From contig NZ_SMFQ01000004.1 in NCBI RefSeq assembly GCF_004339015.1, positions 62,001 through 126,000 on the forward strand: a DNA stretch of 64,000 nucleotides, written 5' to 3'. This document shows, piece by piece, positions 52,230-61,590 of this stretch. The stretch is from Cocleimonas flava. GTDB lineage: Bacteria > Pseudomonadota > Gammaproteobacteria > Thiotrichales > Thiotrichaceae. A program made the position numbers and the translations under genes. Under the pieces are notes generated by a model that had not been told where the DNA came from, did no database searches, and saw nothing but the letters and a program-made list of their open reading frames with translations. Numbering within the stretch: position 1 is the first letter of the stretch; each line of letters opens with the position of its first letter.

Positions 52230-53309
52230 TCACGCGATGGTTAATGACACTATTTTCAAGGGATGATTACCATCAAACGATGGAAAATCGTGGTGACAAT
52301 GTAACCAGCTTGACTCACTGACTGAACGTCCCTGTTTTTCAACGCAACGTACTAAGCTGTTAAACCAGCTTTCTCTATCGACCTTCGCCACATTGTTACA
52401 GGCAATGATCTTACCGCCTGGCTTCGTTGCTAATACCGCAGGTTTAAATAAGCTTTGATAGTCATTGATTAAATCAACGGTTCCAAACGCACTTTTAGCA
52501 AAACGTGGGGGATCTAAAAATACCAGATCAAACTGCGATGCTGACATTTTAGGATAATGTGGCAGTTTTTTAGGATTACGGCCAGTCACTTTAAGCCCTG
52601 CTAATTGGCGTAGTGCTGGAAAGGCATCGCTCTGTATAAACTGACACACTGAATCGGCTCCAGTTTCAAACCCATTGAGTTCAGCATTTTTGCGGCCAGC
52701 TTCTAAAGCAAATGATGAGAAATCCACATTTACGACACGCTTGGCACCACCGACAGCAGCTGCCGTACCAATACCACAGGTATAAGCAAATAAATTCAGC
52801 ACACTCTTCTTATGGCTGTTTGCTTTAAAAAACTCTCGGCCAATGCGCATGTCCAAAAACAATAATGGATCTTGTCCTGTATGACGTAATTTGCTGGTGT
52901 ATAAAACACCATTCTCACAAATTACTTGTTCTGATCGGGCATAAGCCTCAGTTTCAGCATCGAGCTCATTAAGAATGCGCGAGTTTTTATTAGAGCGGTC
53001 GTTATAAACGATTGGTAAATCAGAAACCGCTAATAACGCTTTGCGAATCACATCAATTTCATCTTCGTTAAGCGTTTGATGAAAGCTTTGAATTAACCAG
53101 GCATCACCATAACGATCAATATTCAGCCCATTTACACCTTCTACCGTGCCATGAAAAACACGAAAGCAATTAGTTTTTGATGAATCTGTTTTTGATGAAT
53201 CCGTTTTCAATGAATCCGTTTTCAATGAGTCAGAGGATGGCGCACTAAGTTGATCAATAAGGTCAGCACGTTTAGCTAAAGCAGTATTCAGCAAAGAAGC
53301 GATTGGCAT
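52230..53309 (-). CDS. RlmI/RlmK-like SAM-dependent RNA methyltransferase
   Basis: This 359-residue class I methyltransferase starts from the ATG at 53309. The catalytic half has NLFAYTCGIGTAAAVGGAKRVVNVDFS (SAM motif I region) and the substrate motif FLDPPRFAKSAFG, as in 23S rRNA m5C methyltransferases of the RlmI type, although the N-terminal PUA domain of RlmI is not obvious. Residues about 20-45 carry a fivefold-residue tandem repeat (DSLKT, DSLKT, DSSKT, DSSKT) from a 15-base repeat, probably a disordered loop. Target nucleotide not determined. Confidence 0.83.
   Translation of the reverse strand: MPIASLLNTALAKRADLIDQLSAPSSDSLKTDSLKTDSSKTDSSKTNCFRVFHGTVEGVNGLNIDRYGDAWLIQSFHQTLNEDEIDVIRKALLAVSDLPIVYNDRSNKNSRILNELDAETEAYARSEQVICENGVLYTSKLRHTGQDPLLFLDMRIGREFFKANSHKKSVLNLFAYTCGIGTAAAVGGAKRVVNVDFSSFALEAGRKNAELNGFETGADSVCQFIQSDAFPALRQLAGLKVTGRNPKKLPHYPKMSASQFDLVFLDPPRFAKSAFGTVDLINDYQSLFKPAVLATKPGGKIIACNNVAKVDRESWFNSLVRCVEKQGRSVSESSWLHCHHDFPSFDGNHPLKIVSLTIA
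53173..53232 (-). repeat. Four in-frame 15-base tandem repeats in the methyltransferase gene
   Basis: Units at 53173, 53188, 53203 and 53218 of the form GTTTTTGATGAATCC encode repeated D-S-(L/S)-K-T. Unit number can change without shifting the frame. Confidence 0.85.
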
Positions 53310-53793
53310 AATCAAGAAACTCGTTTTATGTGTGAGTGTGAAGGCGGATGCAGTCGAAATGTAATTCGACGACATAATGCCAGATAACAAAGTGACATTC
53401 TAACAAACTAAAGCATAAGCCAGAATAATTGAACACCCCGCAACTTGTACAGGATTTTAGCCACCCCCCCCCCCCTACTTACCATGAGCTTGCCATTTCG
53501 TTTGTTGAAATGGACAACTCAGCCGAGGCATTGCCGAGACAACGTAGGAACACAGTGACGACGACCCACAGGGTGGGCTTCAGCCGAATATTTATGCGAA
53601 AGCTTAAAGCTAGCTCGCCGATAAGCGATACTAGGTTTTAGCGTGTATTGGAGCCATTTTTAGCCGCTGGCAACAACTAAACGCTGGATGATCGTTGTTA
53701 TTTACCCTCCAATTTATTTAGTATGAAGACAAGAATTCACGATGAAATACTATGTTAGACTCCTGCCACTTCTAGCTATTATCTACCACTAAA
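53310..53793. other. Divergent region with repeat copy 15 and a GC-richer stretch
   Basis: After repeat copy 15, bases 53481-53660 are clearly more GC-rich than the surroundings and contain short hairpins (CCATTTC/GAAATGG, CCCAC/GTGGG). The 70-codon open frame at 53429-53641 starts before the repeat and is not credible. The stretch may be a gene or element remnant; I cannot identify it. Confidence 0.5.
53456..53480 (+). repeat. C12 interspersed repeat, copy 15 (expanded and truncated)
   Basis: TTTAGCCA is followed by twelve C and TACTTA, but the GGC arm and T-run are missing. The homopolymer has doubled compared with the C6 consensus, which suggests slippage. Confidence 0.8.
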
Positions 53794-55932
53794 ATGCCCG
53801 AACAAAAATACCAGCGCTTGCGCCAATTAAACCAAGCAGCACCTATCGCAACGCAAATTCCTCATACAGAAAAGCATCATTCTCGTACCCTGGATGATCC
53901 TTATCACTGGTTAAAAGACCAGAACTATCCAACCGTTGATGATAAAAACATTATCGGATATCTAGAAGAAGAGAACACTTACTACCAATCGTTTTTGAAA
54001 CCTAATAAACCTTTAGTCGAGACTATCTTTGAGGAATTTAAAGGACGTACGGATGAGCAAGAAACCTCTGTGCCATACGTGTCGAACGGTTATGAATATC
54101 AGTGGTATTTTCGTGCGGGAGAAGAGTACCGCACTCGAACCCGCAAGAATTTAGCAACGGGTGAAGAAGCTATATTTTTGGACGAAACTGCCTTAGCGAA
54201 AGACCATGATTATTTTGTGATTGGGGACTGGGATATCAGCCCCGATAATCGCTTTTTAGCGTACACATTCGATACTGATGGTGACGAGCGCTATCAGCTT
54301 CGTATCAAAGATCTTGAGACTGATGAGTATTTAGATGACGTATTGAATGACGTTCAAGGCGAACTTGAGTTCAATGCTGATGGCACAAAACTCATGTATG
54401 CGTTGCTTGAACAAGGTCGTTGGCATTCTAAAAACATAAAAATACACACAATTGGTGAACAGCAGAAAAACGACATAAGCGTCTATACAGAAGAAGACGA
54501 TGGCTTTTACATCGGTTTCGATAAAACCAGCAGTGAAGAATTTATGGTGATTGTATCTTCACAAGGCGAAGTAGAAGAATCGCATGTTCTAGCTGGTGAT
54601 TTTTCTGGAGATCTTGTCACCTTGGTAGACAGAAGTGAAGGTTTTACCCAGTCGGTTGACCATGCGCATGGTGAATTTTATATTCTTGCTAACGATACAC
54701 ACTCAAACTTTCGTTTAGTCACAGTCAGTGATAAAAACCCCGTTAAAGAAAATTGGAAAACGATTATTGACGGTTCTGACGCATCTTATTTATTGGGACT
54801 ACAAACCTTTAAAGATTTCTTTGTGCTTAAAACCCGTGATCTGGGTTTAGAAAAAATTCATGTTCTGCCCTATGTCTCGCCTGATGTTTCGCCTGATGTC
54901 TCGCCCAATACAAGCTCAAAAAATCTAGAAGCACATATTATCGAGTTTCCTGAACCTTTATTTACCGCTGGTTTAGGCGTTAACCCTGAATTTGAACAAA
55001 GCTTTATCCGCCTCTCTTATGAGTCGATGATCACACCGCATACCGTGTTCGATTACGATTTAACCAAGCGCCAATTGAGCACCCGTAAGGTACAAAAAAT
55101 TCCATCGGGTTACGATAAATCCCAATATGAAACCAAGCGCATTATGGCTCCAGCACGAGATGGCGTGATGGTTCCCGTGTCATTGGTGTATAAAAAAGGC
55201 TTCAAACAAGACGGTAGCCATCCAATGTGGCTTTATGGCTATGGTGCATACGCAGCAACTATCGAACCTTCGTTTTCATCTGGGTTACTCAGTGCGCTTG
55301 ATCGTGGTTTTGTCTATGCAATCGCGCATGTTCGCGGTGGCTCAATGATGAGTTACCAATGGTATTTAGACGGTAAACTTAAAAAACGCACGAATACATT
55401 TAATGATTTTGTTGATGTCGCACGTCATTTGGTGGATGAAAAATACGTAAGTGCTGGCAATATCTCAATTTCAGGACGCAGTGCGGGTGGCGAATTAATG
55501 GGTGCTGCGGTCATTCAGGCACCAGAGTTATGGCGCTCAGTTAACCTCGGTGTGCCGTTTGTTGATGTATTAAATACCATGCTCGATGCCAGCCTGCCAT
55601 TAACGCCTCCAGAATGGAAAGAATGGGGAAATCCAATTGAAAGTCCTGAAGATTATGACTTGATCGCCAGCTATTCCCCTTACGACAATATCGAGAAACG
55701 TGAATATCCACCCATGTTTGTAAGTGGTGGGATTAACGACCCTCGAGTGACTTACTGGGAGCCTGCTAAATGGACTGCCAGAATGCGCGAACTAAAAACG
55801 GATGAGAACCTATTAGTGATGCGAATTAATATGGGTGCTGGGCATTTTTCAAATAGTGGTCGCTATGGCCGTTTAAAAGATTACGCAGAGGAATACGCGT
55901 TTATGTTCTTAGCGCATGGCATTGAAGAATAA
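53794..55932 (+). CDS. Prolyl oligopeptidase family protein (oligopeptidase B)
   Basis: This 712-residue S9A serine peptidase has an N-terminal seven-bladed propeller (with YHWLKDQNYPTVDD, DWDISPDNRFLAYTFDTDGD) and a C-terminal alpha/beta-hydrolase domain. The nucleophile is in ISGRSAGGELMGA, the aspartate region is VSGGINDPRVTYWEPAKW and the His is in MGAGHFSNSGRYGR. This is the oligopeptidase B pattern (cleaves short peptides after Arg/Lys). A 12-base tandem repeat at 54871-54906 encodes VSPD repeats in a propeller loop. No signal peptide; cytoplasmic. No clear Shine-Dalgarno. Confidence 0.93.
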   Translation: MPEQKYQRLRQLNQAAPIATQIPHTEKHHSRTLDDPYHWLKDQNYPTVDDKNIIGYLEEENTYYQSFLKPNKPLVETIFEEFKGRTDEQETSVPYVSNGYEYQWYFRAGEEYRTRTRKNLATGEEAIFLDETALAKDHDYFVIGDWDISPDNRFLAYTFDTDGDERYQLRIKDLETDEYLDDVLNDVQGELEFNADGTKLMYALLEQGRWHSKNIKIHTIGEQQKNDISVYTEEDDGFYIGFDKTSSEEFMVIVSSQGEVEESHVLAGDFSGDLVTLVDRSEGFTQSVDHAHGEFYILANDTHSNFRLVTVSDKNPVKENWKTIIDGSDASYLLGLQTFKDFFVLKTRDLGLEKIHVLPYVSPDVSPDVSPNTSSKNLEAHIIEFPEPLFTAGLGVNPEFEQSFIRLSYESMITPHTVFDYDLTKRQLSTRKVQKIPSGYDKSQYETKRIMAPARDGVMVPVSLVYKKGFKQDGSHPMWLYGYGAYAATIEPSFSSGLLSALDRGFVYAIAHVRGGSMMSYQWYLDGKLKKRTNTFNDFVDVARHLVDEKYVSAGNISISGRSAGGELMGAAVIQAPELWRSVNLGVPFVDVLNTMLDASLPLTPPEWKEWGNPIESPEDYDLIASYSPYDNIEKREYPPMFVSGGINDPRVTYWEPAKWTARMRELKTDENLLVMRINMGAGHFSNSGRYGRLKDYAEEYAFMFLAHGIEE
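54871..54906 (+). repeat. Three in-frame 12-base tandem repeats in the oligopeptidase gene
   Basis: GATGT(C/T)TCGCC(T/C)-type units encode SPDVSPDVSPN. The frame is kept. Confidence 0.75.
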
Positions 55933-55949
55933 ACCAGCGAATCAAAAAG

Positions 55950-57764
55950 CTATGACGAGCAACTATAATGAGACGTCCCACCGGCATTAAAGAATTGCGA
56001 TGGTTTCAGCTTATTGAATTTCTCTTCAACTTCTTCCGGCTGTTCTGCGTAAGGCTGCGTCATGATGTCCTGTAGCTCACGAATTAAATCGTAGTTCCCG
56101 ACCGCAGCATTTTTGTAAGCAGGCACTACAAACCACTCTCGCAAAATGTATTTGGGATTAACACGTTTCATCTGCCTCGAAAGCTCTTCATTTGACTGAG
56201 AAGATGAGTCACCGTTTATTAACGTTTTCCACTTTGTAAGCCACGCTGACCAACGCTCATCCAACTCTTTTGAGTTCGAGTTCGAATTCGAGTAGAAACT
56301 CCTTTTGAGTGGGTCAATATTGTCAGGTATCTCTGAAAGTTCGCGGAAGAAAATCGTGTAATCAACAGAGGTTTGAATCATCAGCGTAAATAGCTCTCTG
56401 AATAACACGGGGTCAAATGTTGAAAGCCCAAGTTTGGCAGCCCACATCTTTTCCATTTCGGTTTGCATCTCAAGTGCAAAACCATCGTCAATGTCGTTGA
56501 GTTGTTGCAAAGCTTCTGGATTCGAAGCCAGTAAAGGCTTTAAAGCAGTACAAAAACTCCCAAAGTTCTTTTCCGCTGCTACTGGTTGATTGAGGAAGGA
56601 GTAGTGCTCTCCTCCGCCCGTCCAGGGCTGGAAACGTGGATCAAACAGTTCGCAAAATCCATAAGGCCCGTAATCAAGTGTGAAACCACCGGCTGCACAA
56701 TTATCACTGTTGAAGTTGCCTTGACAGTAGCCGACGCGAATCCAGTTTGCGATAAGTGACGTCAGCCGACTGCGAAACGCGCGCGCGAGCAACACGACTT
56801 TGTCATCACGAGTTAATTGCTGATCGATCACGTAAGCGTACTCGCGCTCAATCAAGTGCAACACAATCTTCTCTAACTCCGCCATGGCCTTTGGATGCTC
56901 ATTACCACGCGCTCGACGACCGAAGAGTTCGAGTTGACCCACGCGAATAAACGATGGGGCAACGCGAGTCGAAATAGCCACTGCATCGGAAACCATAATA
57001 TCCGGATCTTTCTGTCGAGATCCTTCCGAATACCACGGTCGCTTAACCGTTTCTGTTTTCGATGCGTACAAACTTAAAGATCGTGACGTGGGAACGCCCA
57101 GCGCATGCATATGCTCCTGTGCCAAAAACTCACGCACGCTTGAACGCAACACCGCACGCCCATCTGCGCCACGAGAATAAGGTGTTCGTCCGCTTCCTTT
57201 GAGTTGCATTTCCCAGCGTTGGCCTTTAATAACAGCCTCAAGCACTGACGCTGCGCGTCCATCGCCATAGCCGTTACCGGTTTTAAAAGGGCATTGCTGG
57301 GTGTATTCGTTACCGTAAATAGAAAGCGCATACCCCGTTGACCACCCTATCTTGCGCATCGGGTGTGGAAGATTTGAAAGATCACCAGAGAATAGTCTTT
57401 TGAAGTCAGCTGATTGCGCCAGGTTGTCAGCGAAGCCCAATTCACGAAAAAAGGTTTTGCTATGCGTGACGTATTCAGGGTTTTCAATTTGCATCGGAGT
57501 AACCAGTACATAGTGCCCTGAGAGCACCTGACGAGGTGAATGGTTCGCTCCGTCTGTTTTCGCATCAGGATCTGCATCGAGCGTATTCAACAGCGAATAA
57601 TCTGCCAGACTTGCAAGATCGTTAAGCGTTTCTATATTTAAACTCTCATCACTCTCAGCACTGGCAGCCGAACTGAACGCTACTTCTGTTGCGGGATCTT
57701 GATTGTTGCTAAGTTGCTGATTGTGGCCTGGGTGTTGAGTGTGGCTAGGATCCGATGTTTGCAT
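55950..57764 (-). CDS. selO: SelO family protein adenylyltransferase
   Basis: SelO is a pseudokinase-fold enzyme that AMPylates protein Ser/Thr/Tyr and responds to oxidative stress. The 604-residue protein has about 80 extra N-terminal residues (low complexity, Gln/Asn/Ser/Glu). The core has [55 protein letters not shown], the catalytic-loop region [25 protein letters not shown], and the C-terminal Y-S-C-S-S with Cys602 in the third-last place, where eukaryotic SelO has selenocysteine. A short Asn-Ser repeat (SNSNSNS) from a six-base repeat lies near residue 495. Convergent with the oligopeptidase gene, 17 bases apart. Confidence 0.93.
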   Translation of the reverse strand: MQTSDPSHTQHPGHNQQLSNNQDPATEVAFSSAASAESDESLNIETLNDLASLADYSLLNTLDADPDAKTDGANHSPRQVLSGHYVLVTPMQIENPEYVTHSKTFFRELGFADNLAQSADFKRLFSGDLSNLPHPMRKIGWSTGYALSIYGNEYTQQCPFKTGNGYGDGRAASVLEAVIKGQRWEMQLKGSGRTPYSRGADGRAVLRSSVREFLAQEHMHALGVPTSRSLSLYASKTETVKRPWYSEGSRQKDPDIMVSDAVAISTRVAPSFIRVGQLELFGRRARGNEHPKAMAELEKIVLHLIEREYAYVIDQQLTRDDKVVLLARAFRSRLTSLIANWIRVGYCQGNFNSDNCAAGGFTLDYGPYGFCELFDPRFQPWTGGGEHYSFLNQPVAAEKNFGSFCTALKPLLASNPEALQQLNDIDDGFALEMQTEMEKMWAAKLGLSTFDPVLFRELFTLMIQTSVDYTIFFRELSEIPDNIDPLKRSFYSNSNSNSKELDERWSAWLTKWKTLINGDSSSQSNEELSRQMKRVNPKYILREWFVVPAYKNAAVGNYDLIRELQDIMTQPYAEQPEEVEEKFNKLKPSQFFNAGGTSHYSCSS

Positions 57765-57932
57765 GAAATGCTCTTATTGTCTTAAGGAGTTTTAATCGAA
57801 ACGATTATAATAAAAGGGGTCAGCCTCAATAGATATAACGAGTCAATATTATAAGGTTTTTGTCTTTCTCATTTCTTACGACTTTTCTTTCAAGTTTCTT
57901 TCAAATTTCTTCCAACTTATGAGTACCTAATT

Positions 57933-57981
57933 GATAACAGATAACAGATAACAGATAACAGATAACAGATAACAGATAACA
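57933..57981 (+). repeat. Seven perfect heptanucleotide repeats (GATAACA)
   Basis: Seven units of GATAACA, ending directly at the stop codon of the thioesterase gene (57982). Perfect heptamers are prone to slippage. Placed after a stop on the minus strand, they would alter only the 3' untranslated region. Confidence 0.92.
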
Positions 57982-58437
57982 TTAAGACTTTGATGCAATG
58001 GTAAAATAACGCGCTTTTAAGATCGCATTTTCTGACTCGCCAATCTTAATCGTTAAATGCAGGGTACTTTTCCCTTTATCTTTAAAATTCTGATGAAAAG
58101 CTTCACGTTCTTCATTGTTAACTGATGCGCTACAGACTATATCGTCAGTGACGGGAGACTTATACATAATCTCGGCTTTACCAACTACCAGGTCACCCGA
58201 CATCTCAAATAATTCCATATTGTAGTAACACAATGCCCAGCCAGCCAGAATTCCTGTTGAATAAATGCTACCGGCAAAGCCTGTTCCATGGAGATTAAAA
58301 TTTTCAGATAATGGCGCTCTCACAACAATTGAATCAGCTTCTAAGGACGCTATAGAAAATTGCATCGCGTTGCTTAGTGGAATGGTCTCTCTTATTTTAT
58401 TGAGTATTCTTAATCGTGCTTCAGATGTGTCTGACAT
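57982..58437 (-). CDS. YiiD-C-like hotdog thioesterase domain protein
   Basis: The 151-residue hotdog-fold protein has an N-terminal helix (RLRILNKIRETIPLSNAMQ) and the signature NFNLHGTGFAGSIYSTGILAGWALCYY, typical of the YiiD C-terminal putative thioesterase family; IMYKSPVTDDIVCSASV follows. Substrate unknown. Its stop is bounded by heptamer repeats. Single gene, between selO and a divergent radical SAM gene. Confidence 0.86.
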   Translation of the reverse strand: MSDTSEARLRILNKIRETIPLSNAMQFSIASLEADSIVVRAPLSENFNLHGTGFAGSIYSTGILAGWALCYYNMELFEMSGDLVVGKAEIMYKSPVTDDIVCSASVNNEEREAFHQNFKDKGKSTLHLTIKIGESENAILKARYFTIASKS

Positions 58438-58743
58438 AATAATTATGTTATCTCTTTTTTAGCTTGGTTCGATGACTGGAATTAATAAAGTGTCGAATAT
58501 ACAAATATCATTCGACAACATAGTGCAAAGAACATATTAACATTCTAAGCTGAGTGAACCGATATCGATAAACTAAACTAAAAGCCACCCCCCTACTTAT
58601 GGGCTGTTTTTTTCTGATTGATTAAGCGTTAAAACAAGAAGTGAAATTATCACGACAAACCAGCTACACCCTATTCGCAAAAATAACTATTCAGAGCCCA
58701 GTACCACTGTAGCACTTCTAGCCTTTCACGTTATAATCGAAAA
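58438..58743. other. Divergent region with repeat copy 16
   Basis: 306 bases between the thioesterase and the radical SAM gene. It holds repeat copy 16 at 58581-58613. No ORF or other clear element was seen. Confidence 0.6.
58581..58613 (+). repeat. C6 interspersed repeat, copy 16
   Basis: AAAGCC, ACCCCCCTACTTAT, GGGCTG and T7. It lies in a divergent gap, oriented toward the radical SAM gene. Confidence 0.9.
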
Positions 58744-60666
58744 ATGAAATCCCTCTTCCTTACTCCTCCTATGACGCAGTTGAATACTGCCTATCCTGCC
58801 ACCGCTTACATCACTGGCTTCTTGCGTAAAGAAGGCTATGACGTAGTCCAGCGTGACATGGCTATCGAGGTGTTGTTGTCGATGCTTACAACCGAAAGCA
58901 TTGATACGATACTGGATAGAGTTGAAGATAATTACGCCGATTTTGAAGACGATGAGTTACCCGACTCGATCTATCACTTCCTCGTTCATGTAGATGCATA
59001 CCGTCGCTGTACAGCACCTGTGCTGCGTTTCTTACAAGGTAAAGATCCTAGTTTGGCGCTTCGTATAGTGTCCCGACAATTTTTACCGGAAGGGCCCACA
59101 TTCGAAAACCTCAATGAGATGCAGGAGATTTCTGAGAATGTTCTGCATCAGGCCTTCGGTGATTTAGGCACGCAAGATAAAGCCAAGTATTTGGCAAGCT
59201 TGTACATTGATGACTTGGTCGCAGTTATTCATGACGGCGTAGATCCTAACTTTGAAGTATCGCGTTACGGCGAACGCCTCGCCGCATCAAATCCAAGTTT
59301 TGATGACTTGTATGAAACCTTGCACGGCGAGATAAGCTTTACAGAAGAACATATCCGCAGTTTGCTCGATGATTATCTGGCGCAGGAATCTCCCGATGTC
59401 ATCGGCATTACCGTGCCATTTCCGGGGAATATGCTGGGTGCTTTGCAGATCGCTAAATACTGCAAAGAAATCAAACCTGATATGCCCGTGCTGATGGGCG
59501 GCGGTTACGTCAATACAGAGTTACGCACATTAAAAGACATTCGTTTGTTTGAATATGTCGACTACATTTTATTAGACGATGGCGAACAGCCCTTATTGAG
59601 TTTGCTTGATTATTTGCAAGGCAAAGCGACGGAAGCTGACTTGGTACGTACATACCACCTGAAAAACAAACATTTAGAAAAAGCCGAACTCGTTTATAGC
59701 AATAATAAGCAATTACCCGATGTGCCCCACAAAGATATTGGTACCCCCTGTTATGACGGCCTGCCGTTAGATAAGTACTTATCACTGTGTGAAATGCTCA
59801 ACCCCATGCATCGAATCTGGAGTGATGGTCGCTGGAATAAACTGACCGTTGCGCATGGTTGTTACTGGTCCAAATGTACGTTTTGCGATATCAGTCTGGA
59901 TTATATTGGTCGCTATGACGAGGCCGGTGCCGACATCATTGTTGAGCGAATAGAACAGTTAATAGCAGAAACAGGTCAAACAGGCTTTCACTTTGTCGAT
60001 GAAGCCGCGCCCCCCAAAGTGCTGTTTGCAATGGCAGAAAAGTTGATTGAAAAGAACCTCATCATTACCTGGTGGGGCAATATCCGATTTGAAAAAACCT
60101 TTACCCCCGAAAAGTGCCAGCTACTGGCAGACTCAGGCTGCATCGCCATTAGTGGTGGTTTAGAAGTCGCATCAGACAGGCTATTAACGCTAATGAAAAA
60201 AGGCGTAAGCATCGAAAAAGTCGCACGCGTCACCCGTGGTTTTGCCGATGCGGGAATTCTCGTGCATGCCTATCTAATGTATGGCTTCCCCACACAAACA
60301 GCTGAAGAAACCGTAGACTCATTAGAAGTCGTCAGGCAGTTAATGTTTCATGGCTGTTTCCAATCGGCATACTGGCATCGATTCTCAGCCACTATTCATA
60401 GCCCTGTAGGCTTAAAGCCTGATGAATATAAGATAACATTGCACCCGAATAAAAATATCACCTTTGCCAATAACGATGTTGCCTTTAGTGACCCTGAGAA
60501 TGTCGATCATGATCTATTAGGAGAAGGACTAAAAAAGGCGCTGTATAACTATATGCACGGATTAGGTTATGAACAGCCGATGCAATTCTGGTTTGATGAG
60601 AAAACGAATCTACAGGTTGGTGGTACTCGGGTTAAACCGGACTTTATTGCGCAGGCCTTGGCGTAA
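58744..60666 (+). CDS. B12-binding domain radical SAM protein
   Basis: This 640-residue protein starts directly with a cobalamin-binding-like N-terminal domain (SLFLTPPMTQLNTAYPATAY, and later IGITVPFPGNMLGALQIAKYCKE and MGGGYVNTELR). A radical SAM domain follows with HGCYWSKCTFCDIS: C373, C378 and C381, a CX4CX2C spacing instead of CX3CX2C. The GGLEVASDRLLTLMKKG and AYLMYGFPTQTAEETVD segments are standard for the domain. The substrate is unknown. It stands alone, with no Shine-Dalgarno at the ATG. The CX4CX2C arrangement is seen in some B12-type radical SAM enzymes, so it is not a defect. Confidence 0.9.
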   Translation: MKSLFLTPPMTQLNTAYPATAYITGFLRKEGYDVVQRDMAIEVLLSMLTTESIDTILDRVEDNYADFEDDELPDSIYHFLVHVDAYRRCTAPVLRFLQGKDPSLALRIVSRQFLPEGPTFENLNEMQEISENVLHQAFGDLGTQDKAKYLASLYIDDLVAVIHDGVDPNFEVSRYGERLAASNPSFDDLYETLHGEISFTEEHIRSLLDDYLAQESPDVIGITVPFPGNMLGALQIAKYCKEIKPDMPVLMGGGYVNTELRTLKDIRLFEYVDYILLDDGEQPLLSLLDYLQGKATEADLVRTYHLKNKHLEKAELVYSNNKQLPDVPHKDIGTPCYDGLPLDKYLSLCEMLNPMHRIWSDGRWNKLTVAHGCYWSKCTFCDISLDYIGRYDEAGADIIVERIEQLIAETGQTGFHFVDEAAPPKVLFAMAEKLIEKNLIITWWGNIRFEKTFTPEKCQLLADSGCIAISGGLEVASDRLLTLMKKGVSIEKVARVTRGFADAGILVHAYLMYGFPTQTAEETVDSLEVVRQLMFHGCFQSAYWHRFSATIHSPVGLKPDEYKITLHPNKNITFANNDVAFSDPENVDHDLLGEGLKKALYNYMHGLGYEQPMQFWFDEKTNLQVGGTRVKPDFIAQALA

Positions 60667-60693
60667 GGATTTAATAAATACTAGGTCTTTTAA

Positions 60694-60724
60694 TGACACC
60701 CCCCACCTTTGGGGCACTTTTTTT
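60694..60724 (+). repeat. C6 interspersed repeat, copy 17 (variant)
   Basis: GACACCCCCCACCTTT, GGGGCAC and T7. The core has ACC for TACTT, and C4/G4 can pair. It ends the radical SAM gene and is convergent with the lipoprotein gene. Confidence 0.82.
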
Positions 60725-60751
60725 GCTTTTTAAAATGACTATAAACAGCTA

Positions 60752-61561
60752 CTACTTCCAACTAGCAATCTGCTTATTGATAAAGCGTTGAATACGTTGC
60801 GTGGTTTCTGCGTATCGACAATCCTTTCTAAAGGTTTGATGCGCATTTCGTAAACCACAATCATAAGAGACTAAATCAACACCACTCGAACCCACCAAGG
60901 GATAATTATTTGCCAGAAATTGCAATTCTTGAGGACGATTGTAGGGATCATTTTCATAAGCAAACACCAAAGCATCCATGTCAGGCGACGTTAACATCTC
61001 TTTAATCTGTTTAGGCCTAACCGTTTTTCTCCACCAGGGAGCAAACTTAACCTCACTGCGTTTACCTGCAAAAGCAGGCGCAAAAGCAATCGCCCCATTA
61101 AAGCGTTTATTGACATCACGCATCATCATTAATGACGTCCAGGCACCGTTTGAATGCCCTGCCAAAAACAAATTTTTGGGTAAAACACCCCGCGCTAAAA
61201 AAGCATCTATCGCGTAATTGATTTCTATTTTACGCAGATAAACCTGCCTACCCGCCGATGTTATTGCGGGTGCTTCGGTTGCCGTCGAACACAGTTTATA
61301 TACCAGAGTTCGTTTATCGCTTAACGCAGCCAAAGATGCAGGAGGATTGTTATAAGACATAAAACAAGGCTCAAGTTGCTGTGGCCTGGTAATACCGTGG
61401 TTATAAATAATAACGCGTTGTTTAGAAGCAGGACTGGAAAACGGTATTTTTTGAATAGACTCTGCTATCGAAGTCTTGGTATTGGTTCCCAAACTTGAAC
61501 ACGCTGAGAGGAATATCGCTAAAAACGTAAATGAGATGGCAGATGAAAATGATCTATACAT
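60752..61561 (-). CDS. Lipoprotein alpha/beta-hydrolase
   Basis: This 269-residue protein has a lipoprotein signal (FLAIFLSAC, Cys21 as the lipidated residue). The hydrolase fold shows VIIYNHGITRP at the first strand and LAGHSNGAWTSLMMM, with the GxSxG nucleophile. A later AFAPAFAGKRSEVKF and a VFAYENDPYNRP region could provide the acid. It resembles dienelactone-hydrolase-like lipases. Attached to a membrane; substrate unknown. Confidence 0.85.
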   Translation of the reverse strand: MYRSFSSAISFTFLAIFLSACSSLGTNTKTSIAESIQKIPFSSPASKQRVIIYNHGITRPQQLEPCFMSYNNPPASLAALSDKRTLVYKLCSTATEAPAITSAGRQVYLRKIEINYAIDAFLARGVLPKNLFLAGHSNGAWTSLMMMRDVNKRFNGAIAFAPAFAGKRSEVKFAPWWRKTVRPKQIKEMLTSPDMDALVFAYENDPYNRPQELQFLANNYPLVGSSGVDLVSYDCGLRNAHQTFRKDCRYAETTQRIQRFINKQIASWK

Positions 61562-61590
61562 TGTTAAAGCATATCAATAGGGTTGGATAA

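Noticed and set aside
53429-53641. 70-codon open frame starting before repeat copy 15
   Set aside because: It runs through the C12 tract (poly-Pro) and has no plausible start signal.
55950-57764. Selenocysteine in SelO
   Set aside because: The third-last codon encodes Cys and no in-frame TGA is seen; it is an ordinary Cys version.
59860-59886. Broken radical SAM motif
   Set aside because: CX4CX2C is compatible with known B12-type radical SAM members, so it is not treated as a loss of function.
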